Source: Prochlorococcus sp. AG-402-L23 (GTDB lineage: Bacteria; Cyanobacteriota; Cyanobacteriia; PCC-6307; Cyanobiaceae). From it: 64,000 bases of DNA. Where the stretch lies: contig QCIO01000002.1 of NCBI GenBank assembly GCA_003216635.1, positions 1 to 64,000 of the forward strand. Direction: 5' to 3'. A program made the position numbers and the translations under genes. A model generated the notes under the pieces. It was given only the letters and a program-made list of their open reading frames with translations. It was not told the origin of the DNA and did not search any database. Positions within the stretch are counted from its first letter, which is position 1, and each line of letters opens with the position of its first letter. This document shows positions 9,556 to 18,839 of the stretch, one piece after another.

Positions 9556-9561
9556 TACTAT
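9556..9561 (+). promoter_or_regulatory. Possible psbB -10 element
   Basis: TACTAT lies 47 bases before the psbB start, in an AT-rich 223-base region between the ferredoxin and psbB. It fits a sigma-70 -10 box. No convincing -35 was seen at the proper spacing, as is common in these genomes. Assigned on sequence resemblance only. Confidence 0.35.
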
Positions 9562-9607
9562 CGTGATGTTTAGCTGTTTATTCAGCATAGTTACTAGAAA
9601 TTAACCG

Positions 9608-11131
9608 ATGGGATTGCCTTGGTATCGAGTTCACACAGTAGTTATTAATGACCCAGGTCGACTACTTGCTGTGCATCTTATGCATACTGCATTATTAGCC
9701 GGCTGGGCCGGTTCAATGGCTCTTTATGAATTAGCCATTTTTGATCCATCTGATGCTGTTCTCAATCCTATGTGGAGACAGGGAATGTACGTTATGCCTT
9801 TTATGGCTAGGCTTGGTATCACAAGTAGTTGGAACGGATGGGATATAACCGGCGCTACAGGAGTTGATCCTGGATTCTGGAGTTTTGAAGGGGTTGCTGC
9901 AGCACACATTGTATTTAGCGGACTATTGATGTTGGCCTCTATTTGGCACTGGACATACTGGGATTTAGATTTATGGGAAGATTCAAGAACAGGTGAGCCA
10001 GCTCTTGATCTGCCAAGAATCTTTGGAATTCATCTTCTTCTAGCTGGACTTACATGTTTTGGCTTTGGAGCATTTCATTGTGCAAATGTGGGGATTTGGG
10101 TTTCTGATCCTTACGGCTTAACTGGTCATGTAGAACCAGTAGCACCTTCCTGGGGAGTTGATGGATTTAATCCTTTTAATCCTGGAGGAATAGTTGCAAA
10201 TCATATTGCGGCTGGACTTATGGGTATAATTGGAGGTATTTTTCACATTACCAATAGGCCTGGAGAAAGACTTTACAGAGCATTAAAACTTGGAAGTCTT
10301 GAAGGAGTTCTAGCTAGCGCCTTAGCTGCTGTACTATTTGTATCTTTCGTTGTTTCCGGAACAATGTGGTACGGTTCAGCAACAACCCCAGTAGAGCTTT
10401 TTGGTCCTACCAGATATCAATGGGATTCAGGCTATTTCAAAACTGAAATTAATAGAAGAGTACAAGCTGCTATAGATAATGGTGCGACTAAATCAGAGGC
10501 ATATGCTTCGATCCCAGAGAAATTAGCCTTCTACGATTATGTTGGCAATAGTCCGGCAAAAGGAGGATTATTCCGAGTTGGAGCTCTTGTTAATGGTGAT
10601 GGTTTACCAACTGGTTGGCAAGGTCACATTGCTTTCCAAGATAAGGAAGGTAACGAATTAGAAGTAAGAAGAATTCCTAACTTCTTTGAAAACTTTCCTG
10701 TCATTCTTGAAGACAAAGAAGGCAATGTAAGAGCTGATATTCCATTTAGAAGAGCTGAAGCAAAGTATTCATTTGAACAAACTGGTATCACTGCAACTAT
10801 CTATGGAGGAGACCTAGATGGACAAACATTTACAGATCCTGCAGTAGTGAAAAGATTAGCTAGAAAGGCTCAACTTGGAGAAGCATTCAAGTTTAACAGA
10901 GAGACATATAAATCTGACGGTGTATTCCGAAGCTCTCCAAGAGCGTGGTTTACATATGCACATTTATGTTTCGGATTGCTATTCTTGTTTGGCCACTGGT
11001 GGCATGCTTCAAGAACTCTTTACAGAAATTCATTCGCTGGAATTGACGCTGAGATTGGTGACCAAGTTGAATTCGGTTTATTCAAGAAACTTGGTGACGA
11101 ATCCACAAGAAGAATCCCTGGAAGGGTTTAA
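9608..11131 (+). CDS. psbB: Photosystem II CP47 chlorophyll apoprotein
   Basis: CP47 is the inner chlorophyll a antenna of photosystem II. The N-terminus [20 protein letters not shown] is nearly invariant in the family. Six membrane helices carry His ligands, for example [42 protein letters not shown] and [15 protein letters not shown] large lumenal loop lies between helices 5 and 6 (about residues 260-450). The length of 507 is standard. psbT follows 23 bases later, and both end at the terminator at 11261. Confidence 0.99.
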   Translation: MGLPWYRVHTVVINDPGRLLAVHLMHTALLAGWAGSMALYELAIFDPSDAVLNPMWRQGMYVMPFMARLGITSSWNGWDITGATGVDPGFWSFEGVAAAHIVFSGLLMLASIWHWTYWDLDLWEDSRTGEPALDLPRIFGIHLLLAGLTCFGFGAFHCANVGIWVSDPYGLTGHVEPVAPSWGVDGFNPFNPGGIVANHIAAGLMGIIGGIFHITNRPGERLYRALKLGSLEGVLASALAAVLFVSFVVSGTMWYGSATTPVELFGPTRYQWDSGYFKTEINRRVQAAIDNGATKSEAYASIPEKLAFYDYVGNSPAKGGLFRVGALVNGDGLPTGWQGHIAFQDKEGNELEVRRIPNFFENFPVILEDKEGNVRADIPFRRAEAKYSFEQTGITATIYGGDLDGQTFTDPAVVKRLARKAQLGEAFKFNRETYKSDGVFRSSPRAWFTYAHLCFGLLFLFGHWWHASRTLYRNSFAGIDAEIGDQVEFGLFKKLGDESTRRIPGRV

Positions 11132-11154
11132 ACTAAACTTTATTACTTAATCTT

Positions 11155-11253
11155 ATGGAAGCTTTCGCTTACGTTCTTATTTTAACTCTTGCAGTTGTTA
11201 CATTATTCTTTGCTGTCGCCTTTAGAGATCCACCTAAATTCGATAAAAAATGA
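11155..11253 (+). CDS. psbT: Photosystem II protein T
   Basis: PsbT is a single-helix subunit at the photosystem II monomer-monomer interface. The 32-residue frame reads [20 protein letters not shown] and ends in the conserved [10 protein letters not shown]-type tail. It follows psbB, the standard cyanobacterial and plastid order, and is directly followed by a hairpin terminator. Confidence 0.95.
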   Translation: MEAFAYVLILTLAVVTLFFAVAFRDPPKFDKK

Positions 11254-11260
11254 ACTTATA

Positions 11261-11293
11261 AAAAGACCTCTTTAACAAGAGGTCTTTTTATTT
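11261..11293 (+). terminator. Rho-independent terminator of psbB-psbT
   Basis: AAAAGACCTCT pairs with AGAGGTCTTTTT across a TTAACA-type loop and is followed by a T-rich run. It begins 8 bases after the psbT stop. Confidence 0.9.
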
Positions 11294-11354
11294 TACTTTT
11301 CATAATTAGCATATTAATCTACTATTAGAGTTACAGTTCATCTTATTTCACTAC

Positions 11355-11834
11355 ATGCAGTGTCCAACCTGTCAAAACACAGATAGCAGAGTTTTGGAAT
11401 CAAGATCTGCTGATAGTGGTAAAAGTGTTCGAAGAAGAAGAGAGTGCTTAAATTGCAGCTTTAGATTTACAACTTATGAAAGAGTGGAGTCAATGCCAGT
11501 TTCAGTCATAAAGAAAGACGGTAACAGAGAATTATTTGATAAACAAAAACTATTTACTGGTATATCAAGAGCTTGCGAAAAGACTAAATTCAGTAGTGAA
11601 GCAATTATTAATTTCGTAGATGGAATTGAATCACAAATCGTTCAAGACTCTAATAAAGATATTAAATCTTCACAAATCGGAGAATTAATACTTAAAAATC
11701 TTAGGAAAGAAAATGAAGTCGCTTATATAAGATACGCCTCAGTTTACAGAAAATTTAATGGGGTAAAAGATTTTATTTCTACTCTTGAATCTCTAAAAGG
11801 AAGTTCAAAAAACCAATTAGCTTCAATTTCATAA
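11355..11834 (+). CDS. nrdR: Transcriptional repressor NrdR
   Basis: NrdR represses ribonucleotide reductase genes according to ATP/dATP level. The N-terminal zinc ribbon has cysteines in [17 protein letters not shown] and [18 protein letters not shown]. Residues 46-136 form the ATP-cone ([21 protein letters not shown]). The 159-residue length is typical. It stands between psbT and rpsA. The targets are inferred from the family, and no ribonucleotide reductase gene is in the window. Confidence 0.95.
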   Translation: MQCPTCQNTDSRVLESRSADSGKSVRRRRECLNCSFRFTTYERVESMPVSVIKKDGNRELFDKQKLFTGISRACEKTKFSSEAIINFVDGIESQIVQDSNKDIKSSQIGELILKNLRKENEVAYIRYASVYRKFNGVKDFISTLESLKGSSKNQLASIS

Positions 11835-11943
11835 AATTCAGCATCTTAAAGTGTAGAATACATATCACAAATGTTTTTTGCTATTGGTTTGCAGGCCTCT
11901 AGCATTCCTTTCTAACTATCTTAGGTAGTCTGCGATACAAAAA

Positions 11944-13035
11944 ATGAACGAAAATTCTTCCCAAACTATTAAAGAAATTTCTGAGGATCAAGAGATTAGA
12001 AATTCGTCTGAGTTAGATAATGATTCAGCATCCCAAAATGAGGAAGATTTATCATTCGAGAAGAGCGATATACCTTCAGCAGATTCTTCCTCTAGCAGAA
12101 CAAATACGGATTTTGACAACGCAGGATTCACACAAGAAGAATTTGCATCACTTTTAGGTAAGTATGACTATAACTTTAAACCTGGCGATCTAGTTAAAGG
12201 TACCGTTTTTGCTCTAGAGCCCAAAGGGGCCATGATAGATATAGGGGCAAAAACAGCTGCTTTTATGCCAGTTCAGGAGGTTTCAATAAATAGAGTTGAA
12301 GGACTTAATGATGTTTTACAACCTTCAGAAAGTAGAGAATTTTTCATAATGAGCGAAGAAAATGAAGATGGCCAACTAGCCCTCTCTATTAGAAGAATTG
12401 AATACCAAAGAGCATGGGAAAGGGTTAGACAACTCCAAAAAGAAGATGCAACTATATATTCCGAAGTTTTTGCAACAAATAGGGGCGGAGCTCTTGTTAG
12501 GGTAGAAGGCTTGAGAGGTTTTATCCCAGGCTCTCATATAAGTGCTCGAAAAATTAAAGATGACTTAGAAGGTGAATATTTACCTTTAAAATTTCTTGAA
12601 GTTGATGAAGAGAGAAATAGATTAGTACTTAGTCATAGAAGAGCTTTAGTTGAGAAAAAAATGAACCGACTTGAGGTAGGTGAAGTTGTTGTTGGTTCTG
12701 TAAAAGGTATTAAACCTTATGGAGCCTTTATTGATATTGGTGGGGTTAGTGGTCTATTACACATTTCTGAGATTAGTCATGAACATATTGAGACTCCGCA
12801 TAATGTTTTAAATGTCAGTGACCAAATGAAAGTCATGATAATTGACCTTGATTCAGAAAGAGGACGAATTTCATTATCTACTAAAGCACTTGAACCTGAA
12901 CCAGGCGATATGCTAACTGACCCACAAAAAGTTTTTAGTAAAGCTGAAGAAATGGCTGCGAAATACAAACAAATGTTATTTGAACAAACTGACGATAATG
13001 AAGAGAACCCCATAGCTTCAACTGAAACAGTATAA
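11944..13035 (+). CDS. rpsA: 30S ribosomal protein S1 (cyanobacterial short form)
   Basis: S1 binds mRNA on the 30S subunit. An acidic, low-complexity N-terminal region of about 75 residues is followed by three S1 RNA-binding repeats. They begin near FKPGDLVKGTVFALEPKGAM, near DATIYSEVFATNRGGALVRV, and near EVGEVVVGSVKGIKPYGAFI. This is the three-repeat architecture of cyanobacterial and plastid S1, against six repeats in E. coli. The 108-base upstream leader contains a short ACTA/TAGT hairpin, too weak to call as a regulatory element. Confidence 0.93.
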   Translation: MNENSSQTIKEISEDQEIRNSSELDNDSASQNEEDLSFEKSDIPSADSSSSRTNTDFDNAGFTQEEFASLLGKYDYNFKPGDLVKGTVFALEPKGAMIDIGAKTAAFMPVQEVSINRVEGLNDVLQPSESREFFIMSEENEDGQLALSIRRIEYQRAWERVRQLQKEDATIYSEVFATNRGGALVRVEGLRGFIPGSHISARKIKDDLEGEYLPLKFLEVDEERNRLVLSHRRALVEKKMNRLEVGEVVVGSVKGIKPYGAFIDIGGVSGLLHISEISHEHIETPHNVLNVSDQMKVMIIDLDSERGRISLSTKALEPEPGDMLTDPQKVFSKAEEMAAKYKQMLFEQTDDNEENPIASTETV

Positions 13036-13171
13036 AAAACCTATTTATTTTGTTCATGAATATCAGAACTTAATCCTAATTATTCTTGAAGAGGTATTTT
13101 TTAATTTACAATGATTGATTTCTAAGGATAATCTAATTTAGGATAAAGTCTAATTTCAAAATTATTTGTGA

Positions 13172-14413
13172 ATGAGTGATTTCATTTTCACTTCAGAATC
13201 CGTAACTGAAGGTCACCCCGACAAAATATGTGATCAAATAAGTGACGCTGTTTTAGATGCTTTATTGACAGAAGATCCAGAAAGTAGGGTTGCATGCGAA
13301 ACTGTTGTAAATACAGGTCTTTGTTTACTTACAGGAGAAATAACTTCAAAAGCAAAAGTTGATTATATAAAACTTGTTAGAAATGTAATTAAAGAAATTG
13401 GATATGAAGGCTATAAAGCAGGAGGTTTTGACGCAAATAGCTGTGCTGTTTTAGTAGCACTTGATGAGCAATCACCAGATATTTCGCAGGGAGTAAACAA
13501 CGCAGATGATGTTAACGATGATTTGGAAGATAATACTGGAGCTGGTGACCAAGGCATAATGTTCGGCTATGCATGCGATGAGACGCCTGAATTAATGCCC
13601 TTACCGATAAGTTTGGCTCATAGGTTAGCCATTCAACTTTCCAAAGTGAGGCATGAAGAAGTCCTTAATTATCTACTACCTGATGGTAAAACTCAAGTGA
13701 GCATTGATTACAAAAAAGGTTTACCAGTCTCTATTAATACGATTTTAATTTCAACTCAACATAATCCTGAGATTGATGGAATAACAAATGAAGAAGAAAT
13801 TCGTCAAAGAATAAAAGAAGATTTATGGACGCATGTTGTAATTCCTGCTACTGAAGATCTAGAAATCAAACCAAGCATTAGCAAAACAAGATTTCTAGTT
13901 AACCCCACTGGGAAATTTGTCGTAGGCGGGCCTCAAGGAGATGCGGGGCTCACTGGCAGAAAAATTATTGTAGATACTTATGGTGGATATGCGAGACACG
14001 GAGGAGGGGCATTTTCTGGTAAAGATCCTACAAAAGTTGATAGATCAGCCGCTTATGCAGCGCGTTATGTAGCTAAAAGCATAGTAAAGGCAAAATTGGC
14101 AAAAAAAGCAGAAGTGCAATTAAGTTATGCAATTGGAGTAGCAAAACCAATTTCCATTCTTGTGGAAACTTTTGATACAGGTCTTATTTCACAAGCTAAT
14201 TTGACTGAGCTAATTAATGAGCACTTCGATTTAAGACCCGCAGCAATAATCAAAGAATTTAACTTACGAAATCTACCCAAAGAAATGGGAGGTAAATTTT
14301 TTAGAAAGACTGCATCCTATGGACATTTTGGCAGAAGAGATCTTGAGCTCCCTTGGGAAAATGTAGAAGAAAAAGCAGCCCAATTAGCAGAGGCTTCCAA
14401 AATCTTTTTATAA
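13172..14413 (+). CDS. metK: S-adenosylmethionine synthetase
   Basis: Makes S-adenosylmethionine from methionine and ATP. Conserved motifs are [40 protein letters not shown] (the ATP-binding hexapeptide) and [20 protein letters not shown] (the glycine-rich loop). The length of 413 residues is typical. No SAM riboswitch was recognised in the 136 bases upstream. The kinase at 14426 follows after 12 bases, so co-transcription is likely. Confidence 0.97.
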   Translation: MSDFIFTSESVTEGHPDKICDQISDAVLDALLTEDPESRVACETVVNTGLCLLTGEITSKAKVDYIKLVRNVIKEIGYEGYKAGGFDANSCAVLVALDEQSPDISQGVNNADDVNDDLEDNTGAGDQGIMFGYACDETPELMPLPISLAHRLAIQLSKVRHEEVLNYLLPDGKTQVSIDYKKGLPVSINTILISTQHNPEIDGITNEEEIRQRIKEDLWTHVVIPATEDLEIKPSISKTRFLVNPTGKFVVGGPQGDAGLTGRKIIVDTYGGYARHGGGAFSGKDPTKVDRSAAYAARYVAKSIVKAKLAKKAEVQLSYAIGVAKPISILVETFDTGLISQANLTELINEHFDLRPAAIIKEFNLRNLPKEMGGKFFRKTASYGHFGRRDLELPWENVEEKAAQLAEASKIFL

Positions 14414-14425
14414 AATATTTTTTCT

Positions 14426-15655
14426 ATGCCTGATAATCTTTATGGAGGGTTAGATTTTGGAACCAGTGGTGCAAGAATATCAATAATTAATCTGCAAAAG
14501 AAATTAATATATTCAAATTCATTACCTTATTTATACAGCTTTAGAAATCCAAATTCTTGGATCAATTCTTGCGAAAACCTCTTATTTAGCTTACCTTCTG
14601 AAGTAAAAATTAACCTTACTAAATTGGCTATCTCTGGCACCTCAGGAACTTTAACAGCAATCAATTTGCAAGGTAAGCCGATAGGAGAAGCAATACCTTA
14701 TGACCAAGCATGCAATGAACATAAGATCCTTCTTGAATCCTTAACTTCTGGAGAAGAGCATCTGCGAACTCCATACAGTAGTCTTGCTAAAGCATTAAAA
14801 CTAATAGATAAATTTGGGACAAATATACTTTTACGACATCAATCTGATTGGATCACTGGTTGGTTTTTAAAAGATTGGACTCATGGAGAAGAAGGTAATA
14901 ATCTAAAACTTGGTTGGGATCTAAAAAAAGAATCGTGGCCAAAAAGCTATCTCAATACTTCATGGCAAAAATGCCTACCTCATATAGTAAAAAGTGGAAA
15001 AATTATTGGACAAGTAAATTTTGATTTGGCAGAGAGATTTAACTTGAATAAGAAATTAATATTAATCTCAGGCACCACTGACTCTAATGCAAGTTTATTA
15101 GCTGCAGGTTTAGGTAAAGAAGATGGTCTAACAGTTTTAGGAACAACAATTGTAGTTAAAAAAATTATTGATAAACCTATAAAAAAACAGGGAATTACAA
15201 CCCATAGAGTAAACGGCGATTGGATATGTGGAGGAGCATCAAATGCGGGATGCGGTATCTTGTCTAAGTTCTTTTCTGATTTAGAAATAAAGGAACTCAG
15301 TCGACAAATTAATCCATCGAAAAACACTTCATTGGATCTTTTACCTCTTAATAGTAAAGGAGAGAGATTTCCTATTAATAATTCTAATTTAGAGCCAATA
15401 CTTGGACCTAGACCAGTAAGCGACTCACTTTATTTACATGCATTATTGGAGGGGCTAGCTAAGATCGAGTTGAGAGGATGGGAAAAACTAAGCAAACTAA
15501 CAGGTTCTCTGCCAAAAAAAATTATTACTATTGGTGGAGGTTCACAAAACCCTCAATGGAGAAAAATAAGAGAAAAAATTATCAATATACCAATAGTTTC
15601 ATGTAAAAAAACTACTTCATTTGGTACTGCCTTATTAGCGATTAATGCGAAATAA
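14426..15655 (+). CDS. FGGY-family carbohydrate kinase (likely ribulose/xylulose type)
   Basis: An ATP-dependent sugar kinase. The N-terminal phosphate loop is GGLDFGTSGARISIINLQ, the central LISGTTDSNASLLAAGLG and VLGTTIVVK correspond to the adenosine and phosphate segments, and ITIGGGSQNPQWRKI is the C-terminal FGGY motif. It resembles the short cyanobacterial FGGY kinases for which D-ribulose has been reported as a substrate. That substrate is an inference here. At 409 residues it is shorter than typical xylulokinases. Confidence 0.82.
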   Translation: MPDNLYGGLDFGTSGARISIINLQKKLIYSNSLPYLYSFRNPNSWINSCENLLFSLPSEVKINLTKLAISGTSGTLTAINLQGKPIGEAIPYDQACNEHKILLESLTSGEEHLRTPYSSLAKALKLIDKFGTNILLRHQSDWITGWFLKDWTHGEEGNNLKLGWDLKKESWPKSYLNTSWQKCLPHIVKSGKIIGQVNFDLAERFNLNKKLILISGTTDSNASLLAAGLGKEDGLTVLGTTIVVKKIIDKPIKKQGITTHRVNGDWICGGASNAGCGILSKFFSDLEIKELSRQINPSKNTSLDLLPLNSKGERFPINNSNLEPILGPRPVSDSLYLHALLEGLAKIELRGWEKLSKLTGSLPKKIITIGGGSQNPQWRKIREKIINIPIVSCKKTTSFGTALLAINAK

Positions 15656-15744
15656 TAGTTTTTTGGATACTTGATGAAGATATAAAATTTTTAAAGAAAG
15701 GGTTTCACAAACTACACTTCGTAATTTAAAGTATATAGGTTAGA

Positions 15745-15817
15745 GCCGGGATAGCTCAGTTGGTAGAGCAGGCGACTGAAAATCGCCGTGTCCCCAGTTC
15801 AAATCTGGGTCCTGGCA
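15745..15817 (+). tRNA. trnF: tRNA-Phe (anticodon GAA)
   Basis: A 73-base cloverleaf with acceptor GCCGGGA paired to TCCTGGC (one G-T pair), anticodon stem GGCGA/TCGCC around loop CTGAAAA (GAA), T loop GTTCAAATC and discriminator A. CCA is not encoded. It is followed by a strong hairpin. Confidence 0.96.
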
Positions 15818-15822
15818 CCTTT

Positions 15823-15850
15823 AAAACCCTGTCAAAGACAGGGTTTTATA
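15823..15850 (+). terminator. Hairpin terminator after tRNA-Phe (probably bidirectional)
   Basis: AAAACCCTGTC pairs perfectly with GACAGGGTTTT across an AAA loop. It is flanked by T-rich sequence on the right and A-rich on the left, so it may also stop transcription of the minus-strand gene that ends at 15911. Confidence 0.88.
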
Positions 15851-15910
15851 TTTTCTAAGCATTGAGAAACTTAATTTTTTCTTTTATTTTATTTTTACAA
15901 TTCAAAATCT

Positions 15911-16330
15911 TTATTTTTCCACTCTGCAGACTTGACCAATAATGCCCAAAATCAGTTTATCTCCTTTTGGATCTTGCCAATCCGCTAAATTATTGAAATT
16001 ACTATTTACTTCATCTATAGAGACATCAACGTCTCTAAATGATTTTTCAAAACAATTTATATCCATTGTATAGAGAATATCCTTAGTAATTTCACTTTTT
16101 GTTTTGGGAATAAATTTACTCAATACTCTCACAGATCCATCCTCATTTCTCTTAATACTTTGCTTATCCCATAACTGTTCTCCATATTCACTTTTAGGGA
16201 CTCCAAGCCATTCATGAGACAAAGCATTTGCTTGTTTTATCGAAATACAAATGAAAACTATTATCGAAAGGACTAAACCAATACTATTTCTAATAGATAT
16301 TGAATTAACTTTATTCTTAGAATCAATCAT
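15911..16330 (-). CDS. Predicted exported protein, surface-adhesin E-like
   Basis: Function unknown. From the ATG at 16330 the protein is 139 residues starting MIDSKNKVNS. A hydrophobic segment (residues about 16-32, GLVLSIIVFICISI) ending in ANA suggests a Sec signal peptide. The mature part, with HEWLGVPKSEYGEQLWDKQS, SIKRNEDGSVRVLSKFIPK and two cysteines (NCFEKS and GQVCRVEK), resembles the small exported family related to surface-adhesin protein E. That link is weak. The frame continues 34 codons upstream of this ATG, but those residues look like non-coding AT-rich translation. Confidence 0.6.
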   Translation of the reverse strand: MIDSKNKVNSISIRNSIGLVLSIIVFICISIKQANALSHEWLGVPKSEYGEQLWDKQSIKRNEDGSVRVLSKFIPKTKSEITKDILYTMDINCFEKSFRDVDVSIDEVNSNFNNLADWQDPKGDKLILGIIGQVCRVEK

Positions 16331-16476
16331 TAATACTTCTGAAACACAAAAATCTTTTACCGGGAGTAAATATAAGATTAAAAATTTGTAAAAATTTTTA
16401 TTGATTAGTATTTCTATTATAGATACAATCAAATATTAAATTAAGAATTTACTTCCAATAAATTTACTAGAAAATA

Positions 16477-17112
16477 ATGAATAAAATACAAAAATTTCTC
16501 TCATTAGTTTTTTTTATCGCAATATTTATTGTATTAATTTTTTTAATCCAAAATTATGGGATTGAACCTCTCAGGAACAAAATAGAAAGTATGGGAATTT
16601 GGGCTCCTTTTGGAATTTTCATACTAAGAGGAGTAAGTATTATTTTACCAGCTCTTCCAAGTTCAGCTTATTCTCTGCTAGCGGGTTCATTACTAGGATT
16701 TCAAAAAGGTTACATGACTATAATCTTTTCTGATATCGTATTTTGCCAAGCTGCTTTCTTTATTGCGAGAAATTATGGTCGGGTTCCTGTACGTAATTTA
16801 GTAGGCCCAAAAGCAATGCAAAAGATTGAAAGTTTTAATCAAAACCAGCTAGAAGAAAATTTTTTTCTTATGACAGGTCTACTAATGACTGGCCTTTTTG
16901 ATTTTCTAAGCTACGCAATTGGTATTGGAGGAACTCGCTGGAAAATATTTACTCCAGCATTATTAATAAGTCTTCTAATCAGTGACTCTATACTTGTAGC
17001 AGTGGGAGCTGGAGTTAGCCAGGGAGCAGGATTATTTCTAGGGATTGCTCTATTGGGAATGTTTGCTTTAGCGACTATTTCAGGATTGGCAAAAAATAAA
17101 ATTCCTAAATAA
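16477..17112 (+). CDS. TVP38/TMEM64 (DedA superfamily) membrane protein
   Basis: An integral inner-membrane protein of the SNARE-associated/VTT family, related to DedA proteins implicated in lipid and proton homeostasis. The 211 residues hold about five hydrophobic segments. Family-typical parts are GIWAPFGIFILRGVSIILPA, SAYSLLAGSLLGFQKG and the ARNYGRVPVRNLVG cytoplasmic segment. The substrate is unknown. Divergent from the exported protein at 15911-16330. Confidence 0.8.
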   Translation: MNKIQKFLSLVFFIAIFIVLIFLIQNYGIEPLRNKIESMGIWAPFGIFILRGVSIILPALPSSAYSLLAGSLLGFQKGYMTIIFSDIVFCQAAFFIARNYGRVPVRNLVGPKAMQKIESFNQNQLEENFFLMTGLLMTGLFDFLSYAIGIGGTRWKIFTPALLISLLISDSILVAVGAGVSQGAGLFLGIALLGMFALATISGLAKNKIPK

Positions 17113-17229
17113 CAAAACAGTTGATAATTCTATAATCAAAGTAGAAAGATATGACATTTTCGCAAACAATAACTATATAAATAATGATTCATGCAAGAAT
17201 AGAAATCGATTAATTTTTAAAGTTATTAG

Positions 17230-17409
17230 ATGACTCCATTTAGACCAACTTCATATGATCGCCCTGGAGAACAAATATCAACTACTCCTTCTGGATTAAA
17301 AGTAACTTCTGCAAAGAGATTAATGGTTGATTCAATGGTAAGAATGATACAAAAAGCAGAAAATCATTCCGTAGAAGATAAACTTGACGAAGAATCTAAC
17401 AATAATTAA
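17230..17409 (+). CDS. Small conserved-looking protein overlapping cpeS
   Basis: A 59-residue frame starting at ATG 17230 ([20 protein letters not shown]), with a helical, Lys/Arg-containing middle ([18 protein letters not shown]) and an acidic, Asn-rich tail. No family is recognised. Its last 26 bases overlap the only possible start of the cpeS frame (TTG 17384), which suggests translational coupling. The composition is not random for this AT-rich genome, with several Pro, Gly, Arg and Met residues, so I take it as a real gene. Confidence 0.6.
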   Translation: MTPFRPTSYDRPGEQISTTPSGLKVTSAKRLMVDSMVRMIQKAENHSVEDKLDEESNNN

Positions 17410-17935
17410 TCAATTCATTGATAAAAGTATAGGAGAGTGGAAATCTATTAGAAGTACTCACACTTTAGCTTTTCAGGAATTTGAAAACTCAACTAGTAAA
17501 ATATATATAAAACATATCAACAAAAAAAATAAAAAAGTCGTTGAAATTTTTAAAAATTACAAACTAAGTTTTAACCTAGAGAGCATAGCTATTTCTATAA
17601 AATGGCAAGCTATTAGTGATTGGAAAGATTATGATATGAATAAGGGAGATGAAACAATTCTGATTTTTTTACCCAAAGATGAAAATTCAGGAATTGTTTT
17701 AAGAAATAAAGGTTATACAGAATCCTTTATTTCATCATCCAATTATTTTGTTGATGAACAAAATAATTTACACATTAAAACTATCTATAAATCAACAGTT
17801 TCCAAAGAAAGAATTTCCTTTTTATCCACTCATGTAAGATCCAGATTTTCTACTATTAGAAATCTTGAAAATAATTCAGTTATACAGACGTCCCATACTT
17901 CAGAGATAAGGAATTTAGCTAGTTTAAAAGATTAA
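17384..17935 (+). CDS. cpeS: CpcS/CpeS-type phycobiliprotein lyase
   Basis: CpeS lyases attach bilins to a conserved cysteine of phycobiliproteins, typically Cys82 of beta subunits. The protein is 183 residues and begins [20 protein letters not shown]. The segment [20 protein letters not shown] is characteristic of the lipocalin-like family. The late [15 protein letters not shown] and the preceding SKERISFLS match the C-terminal strand region. The start is TTG at 17384; no ATG, GTG or other TTG precedes the conserved core. It faces cpeB tail to tail with a 17-base overlap, and the pairing fits a lyase kept for that one beta subunit. Confidence 0.85.
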   Translation: MTKNLTIINQFIDKSIGEWKSIRSTHTLAFQEFENSTSKIYIKHINKKNKKVVEIFKNYKLSFNLESIAISIKWQAISDWKDYDMNKGDETILIFLPKDENSGIVLRNKGYTESFISSSNYFVDEQNNLHIKTIYKSTVSKERISFLSTHVRSRFSTIRNLENNSVIQTSHTSEIRNLASLKD

Positions 17936-18431
17936 TTATCCTTTCAAATTGCAACTCTGTTTCAGATATTAATTTAGGAAGAAAGCCTTTCTTTCCACTC
18001 ATATTATTAACAGTTGAATTCAAATCAGAGATAGTTGCATCTCGCATTAATTCAAAAACCCTTCTTGCATTTCTTAAAGGTACCCCAAGAGCAAGATAAG
18101 TATTTTTAAGATCCTTAAAACAACTTTTTTCTAAAACTGATTCGTCATTAGAAATTAAAAGATAAACAACAATCCTTAGGATTATTTCTCCATCTCTTAA
18201 ACAAACGGACATCTTGTTAGTTGTATTTAAAGATATTTTTGAATGAAGTGAATCTTGATTTTCGCAAATCATTGCAGTTACAGCGTCTGCTGCGATTGCA
18301 TGTGAATTATTGGTTATTGAGGTTATTGCATCTAATCTTGAGTTTGCACTATTAATAAATTCTTTTATATTGCTTAAATCATTTAATTTCTTATCGGCTG
18401 AAAATAGTTGATTATTCTTTGAAACTGACAT
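17919..18431 (-). CDS. cpeB: Degenerate phycoerythrin beta subunit
   Basis: A 170-residue phycobiliprotein-fold protein. [45 protein letters not shown] and [20 protein letters not shown] align by eye with phycoerythrin beta. Of the chromophore cysteines, the equivalents of Cys61 (C56) and Cys82 (C77) are kept. Cys50 is replaced by His44 and the Cys165 region is not recognisable. The N-terminus is also atypical. No cpeA or linker gene is in the window. High-light Prochlorococcus is known to keep only a reduced phycoerythrin beta; its role (photoreceptor or minor antenna) is uncertain. Confidence 0.88.
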   Translation of the reverse strand: MSVSKNNQLFSADKKLNDLSNIKEFINSANSRLDAITSITNNSHAIAADAVTAMICENQDSLHSKISLNTTNKMSVCLRDGEIILRIVVYLLISNDESVLEKSCFKDLKNTYLALGVPLRNARRVFELMRDATISDLNSTVNNMSGKKGFLPKLISETELQFERIINLLN

Positions 18432-18610
18432 TCCTGAAGTAATAATTTAAAGATCGAACTTAAGAATAATACAAAGCTAGTAAAAACAATACAATTTCAA
18501 ACTTAACGCAACGCTTCTTAATTAATAACTTCATTTCAAAGTGATAGTTGAAATAATTCAAATAAAAAATTTTTTTTCCGCTAATATAAAACTAAATTTT
18601 TAATAAAGTT

Positions 18611-18817
18611 TTGGATCAACAGGATTTAAAATTATCAAAGAAACTTATTTCCTCATATAAAAAGAGATTGGAAAAAGAAATTCTAGACAGAAGTATGAAA
18701 TTAAAGATGCCTCAAAATAAATTTGAAGAAATAATTAATAACAATAATGAACTTTTAAATTTAAAAAAAGCATTAGAAGATCTAGAAACGGAATCTGAAT
18801 CTCATAGTAAAGTCTGA
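18611..18817 (+). CDS. Small coiled-coil-like protein, unknown function
   Basis: A 68-residue frame with TTG start at 18611 (MDQQDLKLSKKLISSYKKRL). It is rich in Lys, Glu and Leu, contains no Pro after residue 35 and looks largely helical. It ends 22 bases before the GTG of pcrA, so it may be the first gene of that transcript. No family is recognised. AT-rich composition makes short frames common here, so confidence is moderate. Confidence 0.5.
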   Translation: MDQQDLKLSKKLISSYKKRLEKEILDRSMKLKMPQNKFEEIINNNNELLNLKKALEDLETESESHSKV

Positions 18818-18839
18818 TTTTTGAAAACCCCTCCCAAAA

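Noticed and set aside
10875-11150. Plus-strand open frame of 91 codons at the end of psbB
   Set aside because: It lies out of frame inside psbB, whose coding sequence is certain.
11835-11943. Possible autoregulatory hairpin before rpsA
   Set aside because: Only a 4-bp ACTA/TAGT stem was found, which chance would give.
13036-13171. Possible SAM riboswitch before metK
   Set aside because: No SAM-riboswitch core or terminator-like hairpin could be drawn in these bases.
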